A DNA stretch of 34,882 bases from an uncultured Muribaculaceae bacterium (GCA_947174635.1 CAMWJS010000022.1:1-34882), one strand, 5' to 3'. Counted from the stretch's first letter, positions 1 to 8,983 are shown. Program-made: numbers and translations. Notes: generated from the sequence alone by a model not told the origin.

Positions 1-24
1 TCATTAGTGTCCACTAAAAAATCA
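1..24 (+). repeat. Left terminal inverted repeat of the IS
   Basis: Bases 1-20 match the reverse complement of 1293-1312 with a few mismatches. The perfect core is the 13 bp at 8-20. The repeat may start before the window. Confidence 0.75.
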
Positions 25-69
25 TAAGAGTACTTTGAAATCATTGAAATTCAATTTGTTATAGTCGAT

Positions 70-100
70 TTTGCCGCGCAACGATTTGAAATTACTTTTG
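70..100 (+). promoter_or_regulatory. Bacteroidota-type promoter of the transposase
   Basis: TTTG at 70-73 is followed after 19 bp by TACTTTTG at 93-100. This fits the Bacteroidota -33/-7 consensus (TTTG, 19-21 bp, TAnnTTTG). Transcription would start near 107, about 13 nt before the ATG at 120. Confidence 0.6.
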
Positions 101-117
101 CAGTCTGAATCAGACTG
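101..117 (+). other. Short hairpin just before the transposase start codon
   Basis: CAGTCTG (101-107) and CAGACTG (111-117) form a perfect 7-bp stem with a 3-nt loop, ending 2 nt before the ATG. Read-through transcripts entering from outside the IS would carry the whole stem next to the start. The element's own transcript, starting near 107, would lack most of the left arm. That arrangement could dampen transposase translation from external transcription; this role is inferred from position only. Confidence 0.45.
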
Positions 118-119
118 TT

Positions 120-1283
120 ATGAATAAAGACAAATACGTTTTCGCCCAATTAGTCGGGTTTCTTGACAATTTTAAGTTCCTACGCATCGTGAAGAAGTAT
201 GATGGCGACAAGTATGTGAAGAGTTATACTTGTTGGAATCAGCTGCTTACGTTGATGTTCGGGCAACTGTCAAACCGTGAGAGTCTGCGCGATCTCATCG
301 TGGCGATGGAAGCACATGCGGGGAAACTCTACCATCTCGGCATCGGCAAATCCGTGACGCGGAGCAATCTTAGCAAGGCTAATGAGCAGCGCGATTACCG
401 CATCTTCGAGGAGTTCGCCTTCTACATGATTGCAGAGGCCCGCAGTCGGAGAATAGAGAAAATCTTTGAGCTTGATGGCCATGTATACGCCTTTGACTCC
501 ACTACCATAGATCTCTGTCTGTCGGTGTTCGAGTGGGCGAAATTTCGCAAACATAAGGGCGGAATCAAGATGCATACGCTTTACGATGTGGAGGCTCAAG
601 TTCCTGCATTCGTGCATATTACCGAGGCTAAAGTTCATGACTCCAAGGCCATGCCGGAGATTCCGTATGAGCAGGGAGCGCATTACATTTTCGATCGTGG
701 CTACAACGATTTCGGCAACCTTTACACTATAAACCGTATCGGTGCGTTCTTTGTGGTCAGGGCGAAAACCAATGTCCGATTCAAGCCCGAGACATGGAAA
801 CGAAGGCTTCCCAAGAACGTTGTCTCGGATGCTGTCGGCTACTTCACAGTTTATAAAAGCTCTAAGGATTACCCGGGAAAACTCCGCAAGGTGGTATGCG
901 TCGACCATGAAGACGGCACCAGATATATTTTTCTGACCAATAATCTGACGGCATCCGCCGAGACAATCGCCGAGCTATACCGCAACCGATGGAGCGTGGA
1001 ACTGTTCTTCAAATGGATCAAGCAGCATCTGCGTATCAAGAAGTTCTGGGGAACATCGGAGAATGCTGTCCGCATCCAAATCTACTGTGCCATAATTACT
1101 TATTGTCTTGTTGCAATCGTGCAGCACGATATGAAGCTGGAGCGGAGCATCTATGAAGTACTTCAGATTCTTGGAATCTCGCTGACTGACAAGACTCATC
1201 TGAGAGACCTCTTCGACAAATCGAATTTCAAAAATGTCAATGTTCTCTATGGTTCAAGTGAACCGAATTTATTTAATTTTTAA
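120..1283 (+). CDS. IS4-family transposase (DUF4372 N-terminus, DDE catalytic domain)
   Basis: A 387-residue transposase that would cut and join the ends of the surrounding IS. The N-terminal part (about 1-75) resembles DUF4372, which is common in Bacteroidota IS4 transposases. The RNase H-like catalytic core shows D126 (AFDSTTI), D192 (FDRGYND) and E294 within an intact IS4 signature Y-x2-R-x3-E-x6-K (Y287, R290, E294, K301). The reading frame is uninterrupted and of normal length, so the enzyme is probably active. A promoter and a small hairpin lie just upstream. It is followed directly by the right inverted repeat. Confidence 0.93.
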   Translation: MNKDKYVFAQLVGFLDNFKFLRIVKKYDGDKYVKSYTCWNQLLTLMFGQLSNRESLRDLIVAMEAHAGKLYHLGIGKSVTRSNLSKANEQRDYRIFEEFAFYMIAEARSRRIEKIFELDGHVYAFDSTTIDLCLSVFEWAKFRKHKGGIKMHTLYDVEAQVPAFVHITEAKVHDSKAMPEIPYEQGAHYIFDRGYNDFGNLYTINRIGAFFVVRAKTNVRFKPETWKRRLPKNVVSDAVGYFTVYKSSKDYPGKLRKVVCVDHEDGTRYIFLTNNLTASAETIAELYRNRWSVELFFKWIKQHLRIKKFWGTSENAVRIQIYCAIITYCLVAIVQHDMKLERSIYEVLQILGISLTDKTHLRDLFDKSNFKNVNVLYGSSEPNLFNF

Positions 1284-1288
1284 CCCAG

Positions 1289-1312
1289 TCCATTTTTAGT
1301 GGACAGTAGTGA
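1289..1312 (-). repeat. Right terminal inverted repeat of the IS
   Basis: This is the reverse complement of the left end, with perfect core 1293-1305. A GTG inside it (1299) is in frame with the downstream DUF4250 gene, but it is IS sequence and not the natural start. Confidence 0.78.
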
Positions 1313-1325
1313 AAAACGATATAAA

Positions 1326-1508
1326 ATGAACTACGATATACCTTCCGATCCGGTCATGCTGTTGAGCTTCATCAACTTGAAGCTACGTGATTTTTACCCT
1401 TCGCTCGATGCTCTTTGTGAAGACCTCGACATTGACGAAAATAGCCTCAGAGACCGGCTTGCTGCGATTGACTGTCATTACGACGCTACCATCAATAAAT
1501 TTATTTAG
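1326..1508 (+). CDS. DUF4250 domain protein
   Basis: A 60-residue protein beginning MNYDIPSDPVMLLSF. It matches the usual short DUF4250 pattern (NYDIP-DP-MLLS-IN-KLRD, then a helical second half with SLDALCEDLDID). The function of this family is not known. I chose the ATG at 1326 because the longer frame begins with a GTG inside the IS inverted repeat. It ends 11 nt before the UvrD start, so the two are likely co-transcribed. No TAnnTTTG box is visible between the IS and the gene. Expression may therefore depend on read-through from the transposase. Confidence 0.8.
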   Translation: MNYDIPSDPVMLLSFINLKLRDFYPSLDALCEDLDIDENSLRDRLAAIDCHYDATINKFI

Positions 1509-1519
1509 ACATCGGTCTG

Positions 1520-3892
1520 ATGGAAGATTATCTGAGTAAACTCAATGAGCAACAGCGGCGTGCCGTGGAATATCTTGACGGCCCGTCGCTTGTGATAGCC
1601 GGGGCGGGTTCGGGCAAGACGCGCGTGCTCACCTACAAGATTGTACACCTGCTTGCGAAGGGATACGAGCCTTACCGCATCATGGCCCTCACCTTCACCA
1701 ACAAGGCGGCAAGGGAGATGCGCGAGCGTATCCATAGCCTTGTGGGGGGGGATGTAGCCTCGAAACTGTGGATGGGGACTTTCCACTCGATTTTCCTGCG
1801 CATATTGCGCCGCCACGCCTCGCTGATAGGGTTCAAAAGCGATTTCACCATTTACGATACCTCTGACTCAAAGTCGCTTGTCAAGACTATAATCAAGGAT
1901 ATGCAGCTCGACGACAAGGTGTATAAGCCCAATACAGTGCAGGCGGCCATATCAATGGCTAAAAACGCGCTGTTGTCGCCCGAGGCCTATGAGGCCAACC
2001 GCGAACTTGTCGAAGCCGACCGCCGCTGTCGCCGTCCGATGATTTCGGCCATATACCGAGCCTACAAGAGCCGCTGCGCCATTTCCAATGCGATGGATTT
2101 CGACGACCTTCTGTATTATACCAACGTACTGCTTCGCGACAATCCCGACGTGTGCAACCATTACCGTGAGTTTTTCCGCTACATACTTGTCGACGAATAT
2201 CAGGATACCAACTTCGCGCAGCATCTGATAGTGTCGCGCCTGACATCGGATGCCGACAACCTTTGCGTGGTAGGCGACGACGCGCAGAGCATATATTCGT
2301 TCCGCGGGGCGAACATCAAGAACATTCTCAATCTGCGCAACGCATATCCCAATCTCGCCACTTTCAAACTGGAGCAAAACTACCGCTCTACGCAGACCAT
2401 CATCAATGCCGCCAATACGCTAATCGCCAAAAACCGTAACCAGATACCGAAGCAGGTGTTTTCCCGGAACTCAGTCGGGAGCCGCATAGATGTGGTTAAA
2501 TGCTACAGCGACTATGAGGAAAGTTTCAAGGTGGCCACGCATATCGCCAATCTGAAGCGCGAGGAGCCTGAGGATTACGACGAATATGCCATCCTGTACC
2601 GTACCAACGCGCAGTCGCGTATCCTTGAGGAGTCGCTGCGGAAACGCAATATACCGTACCGCATTTACGGAGGCCTGTCGTTCTATCAGCGCAAGGAGGT
2701 TAAGGACGCTATCGCGTATTTCCGTCTTGCCGTGAACCCGGATGATGACGAAGCTTTGCGGCGTGTCATAAATTATCCGGCAAGGGGTATCGGCGACACT
2801 ACTCTCAACAAACTGACACAAGCGGCAAATGACGGCCGGAAAAGCATCTGGGACGTGATAGGGGATGTCGACACCGTGACTCTCGGCATGAATGCCGGGA
2901 CACGCCGCAAGCTGAATGACTTCAGGCAGCTGATACAATCGTTTATCGATGCCAATGCGTCAGGTGTGTGTGTGGATGAGCTTGCCGTGAAGATAATACG
3001 TGACACCAGGCTTCTGTCGTCGCTGATTACCGACCATACGCCTGAGAGCATATCCAAGCAGGAGAACCTTCAGGAACTTCTCAACGGTGTGTCGGATTTC
3101 GCGGCAACCCAGCGCGAGCAGGAGGGCAATGACAATCCTACTATATCACAATATCTGTCGCAGGTATCGCTGTTGACCGATCAGGATATTGACAACAGTG
3201 ACACTCCGCGGGTCACACTCATGACCGTGCATGCCGCCAAAGGGCTGGAGTTTGCCAACGTTTTCATCGTAGGGCTCGAAGAGGAGCTGTTCCCGTCGGC
3301 CATGTCGTCGGGCTCTCCGGGTGAGATAGAGGAGGAGCGCCGTCTGCTCTATGTGGCGATTACGCGTGCCAAGAAATACTGCATGATGAGCTATGCTTCG
3401 AGCCGTTTCCGCAACGGGCAGACAGCTACATGCTCGCCGTCGCGGTTTCTTCGCGATATAGAGGGCAAATATCTGAATATATCGGCCGGCAGTTCTCTCG
3501 ACGGAGGAAATATGTTTGATCCGGTAGGGAAATACCGTGATTCGTTTCATTCATCTTCCTCTGTGTCGGGCAACACGCAGCAGTCATATTCATCGTCGGG
3601 GCAATATCGTTCGAAATATTTCGCCCGCGGCGGCAGCGACGCGTCGGCAGTTGAAAGTAACCGCAAACCGGTGTCGGCAGGACCTTCTGTCCCAGCGGGC
3701 GGTAGCTCTGACTTCAGGGTGCATGGCGTAGGCGAGCTATCGCAGGGTATGTCGATTGAGCATGAACGTTTCGGTATCGGTACGATTCAGGAGATTGATA
3801 CATCGAACGACAAGCCGCGCATTGTAGTGAAATTCTCAAATCTCGATATAAAGACTCTCCTTCTGCAGTTCGCAAGATTTAAGGTCGTATAA
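1520..3892 (+). CDS. uvrD: UvrD/PcrA-type superfamily 1A DNA helicase
   Basis: A 790-residue ATP-dependent 3'-5' helicase of the UvrD/PcrA/Rep group, acting in nucleotide-excision and mismatch repair and in replication-fork maintenance. Visible motifs are Walker A AGAGSGKT (27-34), motif Ia LTFTNKAA, motif II DEYQD (225-229), motif III VVGDDAQSIYSFRGA, motif IV QNYRST, motif V TVHAAKGLEF and motif VI VAITRAKK. After a Ser/Gly-rich low-complexity stretch, the last 50 or so residues (MSIEHERFGIGTIQEI) match the PcrA C-terminal Tudor-like module. That module contacts RNA polymerase in known PcrA/UvrD proteins. Length is typical. UvrD and PcrA cannot be told apart here with certainty. Confidence 0.95.
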   Translation: MEDYLSKLNEQQRRAVEYLDGPSLVIAGAGSGKTRVLTYKIVHLLAKGYEPYRIMALTFTNKAAREMRERIHSLVGGDVASKLWMGTFHSIFLRILRRHASLIGFKSDFTIYDTSDSKSLVKTIIKDMQLDDKVYKPNTVQAAISMAKNALLSPEAYEANRELVEADRRCRRPMISAIYRAYKSRCAISNAMDFDDLLYYTNVLLRDNPDVCNHYREFFRYILVDEYQDTNFAQHLIVSRLTSDADNLCVVGDDAQSIYSFRGANIKNILNLRNAYPNLATFKLEQNYRSTQTIINAANTLIAKNRNQIPKQVFSRNSVGSRIDVVKCYSDYEESFKVATHIANLKREEPEDYDEYAILYRTNAQSRILEESLRKRNIPYRIYGGLSFYQRKEVKDAIAYFRLAVNPDDDEALRRVINYPARGIGDTTLNKLTQAANDGRKSIWDVIGDVDTVTLGMNAGTRRKLNDFRQLIQSFIDANASGVCVDELAVKIIRDTRLLSSLITDHTPESISKQENLQELLNGVSDFAATQREQEGNDNPTISQYLSQVSLLTDQDIDNSDTPRVTLMTVHAAKGLEFANVFIVGLEEELFPSAMSSGSPGEIEEERRLLYVAITRAKKYCMMSYASSRFRNGQTATCSPSRFLRDIEGKYLNISAGSSLDGGNMFDPVGKYRDSFHSSSSVSGNTQQSYSSSGQYRSKYFARGGSDASAVESNRKPVSAGPSVPAGGSSDFRVHGVGELSQGMSIEHERFGIGTIQEIDTSNDKPRIVVKFSNLDIKTLLLQFARFKVV

Positions 3893-3930
3893 TCGGGCAA
3901 AAAATACAACATAACAAAAATTCAGTAAAA

Positions 3931-5091
3931 ATGAACTACGACATATCATCGCTTCCGACTCCGTTCTATATCGTATATGAAGATAAGATACGCAGAAATC
4001 TCGATCTTATTGACCGTGTGCGCCGTCTTACCGGCGCTGAAATCATAATGGCGTTCAAGGCCAATGCTCTTTGGCGCACGTTTGATATCTTCCGGGAATA
4101 TGGTTTTAAGAGCACGGCAAGTTCAATCAATGAGATGCGCCTGGGCAACGACGAGTTGTATCACCGTGTGCATGCCTACTGTCCGGCATATACTCCGGCC
4201 ACTATAAAAGAATATATCGAAGGGAGCTCGCACATCACATTCAACTCCGTCGACCAGTATCTGCGTTTCAAAAATGATATAGACAGGCATAATGCCTCGG
4301 GCGCACACCATGTGTCGCCGGGTCTGCGTGTCAATCCGCAGTGCTCGGTCATCGAGACAGACATATACAATCCGGCGTTGCCCGGTTCCCGTTTCGGTGT
4401 GACGGCGGAGATGCTTGGAGGAAAACTGCCTGAAGGTATCGAAGGATTGCACTTCCATCAGCTTTGCGAATCAACTTCACATGACCTGGCCAAGGTGCTT
4501 GATGCGTTCGAACAGCAGTTCGGCGATGTCATTGACAAAGTGAAATGGGTCAATATGGGCGGCGGACATCTGATGACGCGCGAGGGATATGATGTGGGCC
4601 ATCTGATTTCTCTTCTAAACGACTTCAAGGCGCGTCACCCGCATCTGCAGGTCATACTCGAACCGGGCAGCGCGTTCACATGGCGCACCGGCGACCTTAT
4701 CACATCGGTGGTCGACGTAGTGGAGAACCAGGGCGTCCGGACGGCTATCATCGACGCCTCGTTTGCCTGCCACATGCCCGACACTCTCGAAATGCCCTAC
4801 AAGCCGATTATCACCGAGAGTGTCGACGATGCCGCAGGCAGAGAGCTTCCGACTTATCGTCTCGGAGGAAATTCGTGCCTGAGCGGCGATTATGTTGGCG
4901 ACTGGTCGTTCGAGGCTCCGCTCAAGGCGGGCGACAGGCTGACGCTCGAGGACATGAACCATTACACTACGGTGAAGACCACGATGTTCAACGGGCTGCA
5001 GCATCCTGATATCGTTCTTGCACGCCGTAACGGCGAGATTGAATACCTGCGCCGTTTCACCTATGAGGACTACCGTAACCGCATGTGCTAA
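3931..5091 (+). CDS. nspC: Carboxynorspermidine/carboxyspermidine decarboxylase
   Basis: A 386-residue PLP-dependent, fold-type III decarboxylase that converts carboxynorspermidine or carboxyspermidine to norspermidine or spermidine. This is the last step of the polyamine route common in Bacteroidota. K43 in AFKAN is the expected Schiff-base lysine. The tail motifs DASFACHMPDTLEMPYKP and GNSCLSGDYVGDW are characteristic of NspC and separate it from DAP decarboxylase. The start is the only good ATG after a 38-bp AT-rich gap. The partner dehydrogenase gene is not in the window. Confidence 0.93.
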   Translation: MNYDISSLPTPFYIVYEDKIRRNLDLIDRVRRLTGAEIIMAFKANALWRTFDIFREYGFKSTASSINEMRLGNDELYHRVHAYCPAYTPATIKEYIEGSSHITFNSVDQYLRFKNDIDRHNASGAHHVSPGLRVNPQCSVIETDIYNPALPGSRFGVTAEMLGGKLPEGIEGLHFHQLCESTSHDLAKVLDAFEQQFGDVIDKVKWVNMGGGHLMTREGYDVGHLISLLNDFKARHPHLQVILEPGSAFTWRTGDLITSVVDVVENQGVRTAIIDASFACHMPDTLEMPYKPIITESVDDAAGRELPTYRLGGNSCLSGDYVGDWSFEAPLKAGDRLTLEDMNHYTTVKTTMFNGLQHPDIVLARRNGEIEYLRRFTYEDYRNRMC

Positions 5092-5107
5092 CTTAACGCT
5101 TTGATAT

Positions 5108-6106
5108 ATGCCCCGATTTTCGATTATCATACCGGTCTACAACCGACCGGGCGAAATAGCCGATTTGCTCGAAAGCCTTGCCGCCCAGACAGTGAAAAAC
5201 TTTGAGGTGGTAATCACTGAGGATGGATCGACCATACCGTGCCGTGATGTCTGCGACAGATATGCCGCCGACATCGATATCCGGTACTATGTGCAGGACA
5301 ATATAGGACGGTCGCCGGCTCGCAACAATTCGATGGAGCATGCGCGTGGAGATTATTTCGTGTTTTTTGACTCCGACTGCGTAATTCCTCCCACATATTT
5401 CGCCACGCTTGCCGAAGCGCTCGACGCCGATCCTCTCGATTGCTTCGGCGGTCCGGATGCCGCGCATGAATCGTTTTCCGACATGCAGAAGGCAATCAAC
5501 TTCGCCATGACATCGTTTCTGACAACGGGCGGCATACGTGGCGGAAAGGCAAGTCTTGAGAAATTCACTCCGCGCACGTTCAACATGGGCTTTTCCCGTA
5601 AGGTATATGATACGGTCGGGGAATTCCGGGAAATGTTTTCCGAAGATATCGACATGAGCAAACGTATCGAGGCTGCCGGGTTCAGAACCGGACTCATACG
5701 CCAGTGTCCGGTCTACCACAAGCGCCGTCTGAGTTTCAAAAAGTTTTTCCGTCAGGTCCATGTGTTCGGCATGTCGCGCATCACATTGAAGCTGCTTTAC
5801 CCCGGCTCGATGAAAATAGTGCATGCATTGCCGGCATGTTTTGTCATCGGCCTGCTTATGTTGCTGCTTGGGGCGATATTTGTGTCTCCGTGGTTCCTTG
5901 CACCTGTCTGGGTCTATATTGTGGCTCTGTTTTTGTCGGCTCTGGTGTCGACAAAAAGTGTCAGGGTGGCGCTTATGGCAGTGCCGGCGGCATTCATTCA
6001 GCTTGTAGGCTACGGTACGGGATTTATAAAGGCCTTTTTTACCAAGATTATACTTGGCAGAGGCAGAAATATTGAAGAGGAAATAGCCGCCCGCAAGGGC
6101 AAATAG
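5108..6106 (+). CDS. Family 2 glycosyltransferase, membrane-associated
   Basis: A 332-residue GT-A fold transferase. It has the typical N-terminus FSIIIPVYNRPGEI, a nucleotide-binding EDGS (38-41) and a DxD-type metal site FFDSDC (D88, D90). GFSRKVYDTVGEF and EDIDMSKR follow in the acceptor region. The C-terminal quarter holds two or three hydrophobic segments (roughly 235-315), so the enzyme should sit on the inner membrane with its catalytic domain in the cytoplasm. It starts 16 nt after nspC and ends 13 nt before radC, so it is probably in the same operon. Substrate cannot be read from the sequence; cell-surface polysaccharide or lipid glycosylation is plausible. Confidence 0.88.
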   Translation: MPRFSIIIPVYNRPGEIADLLESLAAQTVKNFEVVITEDGSTIPCRDVCDRYAADIDIRYYVQDNIGRSPARNNSMEHARGDYFVFFDSDCVIPPTYFATLAEALDADPLDCFGGPDAAHESFSDMQKAINFAMTSFLTTGGIRGGKASLEKFTPRTFNMGFSRKVYDTVGEFREMFSEDIDMSKRIEAAGFRTGLIRQCPVYHKRRLSFKKFFRQVHVFGMSRITLKLLYPGSMKIVHALPACFVIGLLMLLLGAIFVSPWFLAPVWVYIVALFLSALVSTKSVRVALMAVPAAFIQLVGYGTGFIKAFFTKIILGRGRNIEEEIAARKGK

Positions 6107-6119
6107 CCGGATAAGCGTC

Positions 6120-6839
6120 ATGAAGGAATACGACAATATGCCTGTACAGACCGAGAGCCGCCGGGTTGCGGATCTCGATGTGGCCGACAAGCCGCGTGAG
6201 AAAGCTTTGCGGCATGGCATCTCGGCATTGTCGAACGCCGAGTTGCTCGCCATTGTGTTTGGCAGCGGGCTCCCGGGATGCTCGGTTGTCGACCTGAGCC
6301 GCGACATACTTCGCGACAATGACAACCGCCTGTCGCGTCTTGCCCGCATGTCGATGCATGAGGTCGTGAAGAAATATAAAGGCATAGGCGAGGCAAAGGC
6401 AATATCGCTTGCCGCGGCATTTGAGCTCGGTGCCCGCTGTGCGCTCGACATGAAGCAGATTGACCCGCAGGTCAAGGGGAGCGATACCGTTTACCAGCTG
6501 CTGCGCGGCCGTATGGAATTGCTCAACTATGAGGAGTTCCGGGTCGTACATCTCAATCGTGCCAACCGCATAATTTTCGACGAGGCGGTGTCGCGCGGCG
6601 GTACGGCAAGCACTCTTGTGGATGTGAAACTGGTGATGAAGAGCGCGATTGACAAACTTTCATCATCGCTTATCTTCGTGCACAACCACCCGTCGGGCAA
6701 TCTTAACCCCTCTCCGGCCGACGACAAGCTTACAAAGCAACTGCAAAGAGCTGCCGAGCTTCTTGATATCAGAGTGCTCGACCATATAATAATCACCTCG
6801 CAGGGATATTATTCTTACAATGACAACGGGCGGCTGTAG
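6120..6839 (+). CDS. radC: RadC/JAB-domain protein
   Basis: A 239-residue RadC family protein. An N-terminal helix-hairpin-helix-like region (ALRHGISALSNAELLAIVFGSG) is followed by a JAB/MPN metalloprotease-type domain. The domain contains HNHPSGN and a complete H-x-H-x7-S-x2-D signature (H188, H190, S198, D201). The name RadC comes from an old DNA-repair assignment that was later disputed, so the role is uncertain. An alternative start at the seventh residue (MPVQTESRR) is possible. It sits in the housekeeping run between the glycosyltransferase and the prenyl synthase. Confidence 0.92.
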   Translation: MKEYDNMPVQTESRRVADLDVADKPREKALRHGISALSNAELLAIVFGSGLPGCSVVDLSRDILRDNDNRLSRLARMSMHEVVKKYKGIGEAKAISLAAAFELGARCALDMKQIDPQVKGSDTVYQLLRGRMELLNYEEFRVVHLNRANRIIFDEAVSRGGTASTLVDVKLVMKSAIDKLSSSLIFVHNHPSGNLNPSPADDKLTKQLQRAAELLDIRVLDHIIITSQGYYSYNDNGRL

Positions 6840-6864
6840 CCGTTTTAAAATAAAATTTGGAAAA

Positions 6865-7827
6865 ATGAAGACAATAAAGGAATATTCTCAGATAGTGAAC
6901 AACGCAATTGCTGCGCTTGAATATGAAGCGACCCCATCGCTCTATGACCCTGTGCGTTATACGATGGAAGGGGAGGGGAAACGTCTGCGTCCAGTATTGA
7001 CCCTTGCTGTGGCCGATGCATTGCAGGCCGATGTGGAGAAAGCGTTGCGTCCGGCTCTCGGAGTTGAGCTTTACCACAATTTCACTCTGCTCCACGATGA
7101 TATAATGGACAATTCCCCCACACGCCGCGGACGTCAGGCCGTGTGGAAGAAGTGGTCGCCGGCGCAGGCCATACTCTCGGGCGATGCCATGTTTTCCGTG
7201 GCGATGGATTGCATAATCAGAAGCTGTTATCCCGACGTCCAGCGCCTTGCCATGATTGAGTGTTTCAACACGACAGCGCTTGCCGTAGACCGCGGCCAGC
7301 AGTTCGACATGGATTTCGAACGTCGCTCTGATGTCACTCTTGAAGAATATATCGACATGATATCGCTCAAGACAGGAGCATTGCTTGCCGGCGCATGCTG
7401 TATCGGCGCTGTCTGTGGCAACGCTTCCGAAGAAACGCGCAAGGCTTTCAACGATTTCGGTATCAGCCTGGGCATTGCTTTCCAGATACAGGATGATATA
7501 CTTGATGTCTACGGCGACGAGGCTTCGCTCGGCAAACCGATTGGCGGTGATATTCTCAACGACAAGCACACATGGCTGCATATATGCGCCGTAGAGCGTG
7601 CCGGTGCCGATATGGAGTCGATCTACGCCGGAAACCTTGCCGGCGCTGAAAAGATTGATGCTGTCCGTGCCGTTTATGACAGGCTTTCGTTGCGCGAGGA
7701 GGGCGAACGTGAGGTTGAACGCTATCTGCAGCTTGCCGTAGAGGCAGTGGAGAAAGCCGGACTTCCTGCCGAAGCATGCCGTTTCTTTGTCGACTTCGCC
7801 CATTCGCTTATCGGCCGTAAAAAATAA
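6865..7827 (+). CDS. Trans-polyprenyl diphosphate synthase (probably GGPP-type)
   Basis: A 320-residue isoprenyl diphosphate synthase that condenses IPP with allylic diphosphates. The first aspartate-rich motif is DDIMD (78-82), followed by NSPTRRG, and the second is DDILD (210-214). There is no two-residue insertion in the first motif, and a Phe (F73) lies five residues before it. In type I geranylgeranyl synthases a bulky residue at this position limits chain length. I infer a C20-like product, although a longer-chain role cannot be excluded. The ATG at 6865 was chosen because the 15-codon extension overlaps radC and lacks family similarity. dxr, also in this window, feeds the same pathway. 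Confidence 0.88.
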   Translation: MKTIKEYSQIVNNAIAALEYEATPSLYDPVRYTMEGEGKRLRPVLTLAVADALQADVEKALRPALGVELYHNFTLLHDDIMDNSPTRRGRQAVWKKWSPAQAILSGDAMFSVAMDCIIRSCYPDVQRLAMIECFNTTALAVDRGQQFDMDFERRSDVTLEEYIDMISLKTGALLAGACCIGAVCGNASEETRKAFNDFGISLGIAFQIQDDILDVYGDEASLGKPIGGDILNDKHTWLHICAVERAGADMESIYAGNLAGAEKIDAVRAVYDRLSLREEGEREVERYLQLAVEAVEKAGLPAEACRFFVDFAHSLIGRKK

Positions 7828-7856
7828 TGTGATGAATAGAGATTGATGCAGCCGTT

Positions 7857-8627
7857 ATGATTGATACGCACACCCATCTTTACCTTGAGGAATTTGCTCC
7901 CGATTTCGGCGCTGCTGTCGACCGTGCCGTTGCCGCCGGAGTGGAGAAAATGATATTCCCTAATGTCGACAGTGGCACGCTTGGACCGATGAGGCAGCTC
8001 CACGCTTGTTTTCCCGACTGCACGTTCATGGCCATAGGGCATCATCCAACCGAGGTCAACGGCGACAGCGTCGACTCGCAGTTGCGATATGTCGTCGACG
8101 AGCTCGTGGCGCATCCAGCCGATTATGTTGCGATAGGGGAGATAGGTATAGATTTGTATTGGGACAAACAGTATCGTGAGCGTCAGATGGAAGTGCTGGA
8201 GCGTCAGATGGCAATTGCAGCCAAGCGTTCTCTTCCGGTGATTATACATTGCCGTGACGGACTTGACGAAGTGCTTGAAGTTATAGATGGCCTTGAAAGT
8301 GTGCCGCAGGGAGTCTTTCACAGTTTCGGCGGCACGGCAGAAGATGTGGAACGCATACGCCGCCGCGGTGATTTCTATTTCGGGATAAACGGCATCGTGA
8401 CATTCAAAAACTCAAAACTGCGCGAAGTGCTGCCCGTGATAGGCGCAGACCGTATATTGCTCGAAACCGACTCGCCATACCTTGCCCCGGTGCCCAACCG
8501 AGGCAAACGCAACGAAAGTGCCTTCATGATACACACCGCCGCCCATATTGCCGATACCCTGGGCCTGTCAATCCATACTCTTGACGATATAACCACAGCC
8601 TCCACCCACCGCCTTTTCAAAATATGA
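7857..8627 (+). CDS. tatD: TatD-family metal-dependent hydrolase
   Basis: A 256-residue TIM-barrel amidohydrolase of the TatD/YcfH/YjjV group, for which 3'-5' exonuclease activity is known in some members. All expected metal ligands are visible: HTH (5-7) near the N-terminus, EIGID, IIHCRD, HSFGG and ETDSPYLAP. Length and start (MIDTHTHLY) are typical. It lies 29 nt after the prenyl synthase and closes the housekeeping run. Which TatD paralogue it is cannot be decided from the sequence alone. Confidence 0.92.
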   Translation: MIDTHTHLYLEEFAPDFGAAVDRAVAAGVEKMIFPNVDSGTLGPMRQLHACFPDCTFMAIGHHPTEVNGDSVDSQLRYVVDELVAHPADYVAIGEIGIDLYWDKQYRERQMEVLERQMAIAAKRSLPVIIHCRDGLDEVLEVIDGLESVPQGVFHSFGGTAEDVERIRRRGDFYFGINGIVTFKNSKLREVLPVIGADRILLETDSPYLAPVPNRGKRNESAFMIHTAAHIADTLGLSIHTLDDITTASTHRLFKI

Positions 8628-8706
8628 GATATGTTATATGCTTGTATGACAACAGAAAAATAGATCAGTGATAATATAAATGAGCATAAAAACGTTAATA
8701 TAAAAA

Positions 8707-8714
8707 TAGATTTG
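8707..8714 (+). promoter_or_regulatory. Possible -7 box for the DUF3791/DUF3990 unit
   Basis: TAGATTTG fits TAnnTTTG and lies 53 nt before the first triad start. No clear TTTG is present at the expected upstream distance, so this is weak. Confidence 0.3.
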
Positions 8715-8767
8715 TGGTCACTGGTAAAATAAAAGGGAACCTGAAAATGATTTAATCAAGAATAATT

Positions 8768-8983
8768 ATGGACAATAAGACTCTCGAATTTGTAACATAT
8801 TGCATCAGCAAACTCGCGCAGGTGCTGAAGTTGTCACAGCGTGAGGTATATCGACGGCTTAAAGTGTCGGGTATTCTTGACGACTATATCATACCGTCGT
8901 ATGATGTGCTGCACACTTTCAGTTCGCGTTATCTTGTCGAAGACCTTACAGACTATATGCGTGAGAAAGGAGTGTTGTCATAA
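8768..8983 (+). CDS. DUF3791 protein, first small partner of the triad
   Basis: A 71-residue, largely helical protein (CISKLAQVLKLSQREVYRRLKVSGILDDYIIPSYDVLHT) that I recognise as DUF3791. Proteins of this type are found next to DUF3990 genes in gut Bacteroidota and Firmicutes. The stop codon overlaps the DUF3990 start by one base (TAATG), which suggests translational coupling. By position and size it could be the antitoxin or a chaperone-like partner. No DNA-binding motif beyond a helix-turn-helix-like helical pair is evident. Confidence 0.72.
   Translation: MDNKTLEFVTYCISKLAQVLKLSQREVYRRLKVSGILDDYIIPSYDVLHTFSSRYLVEDLTDYMREKGVLS

Larger units (their letters stand above)
1..1312 (+). mobile_element. 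IS4-family insertion sequence (complete or nearly so)
   Basis: A single transposase gene lies between imperfect terminal inverted repeats that share the core TGTCCACTAAAAA (8-20) and its complement (1293-1305). The right end is near 1312. The left end coincides with the window edge, so neither the exact left boundary nor a target-site duplication can be seen. The element abuts the DUF4250 gene, only about 13 bp before its start codon, so it has probably displaced that gene's native promoter. The family call rests on the transposase motifs. Confidence 0.85.

Noticed and set aside
270-908. A minus-strand frame inside the transposase
   Set aside because: It is antisense to the DDE domain, with no family resemblance.
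5093-6475. A 460-codon minus-strand frame opposite the glycosyltransferase and RadC
   Set aside because: It is antisense to two recognised genes and spans their junction; the composition is unlike a protein.
6793-7803. A 336-codon minus-strand frame opposite the prenyl synthase
   Set aside because: It is a shadow of a gene with both DDxxD motifs intact.
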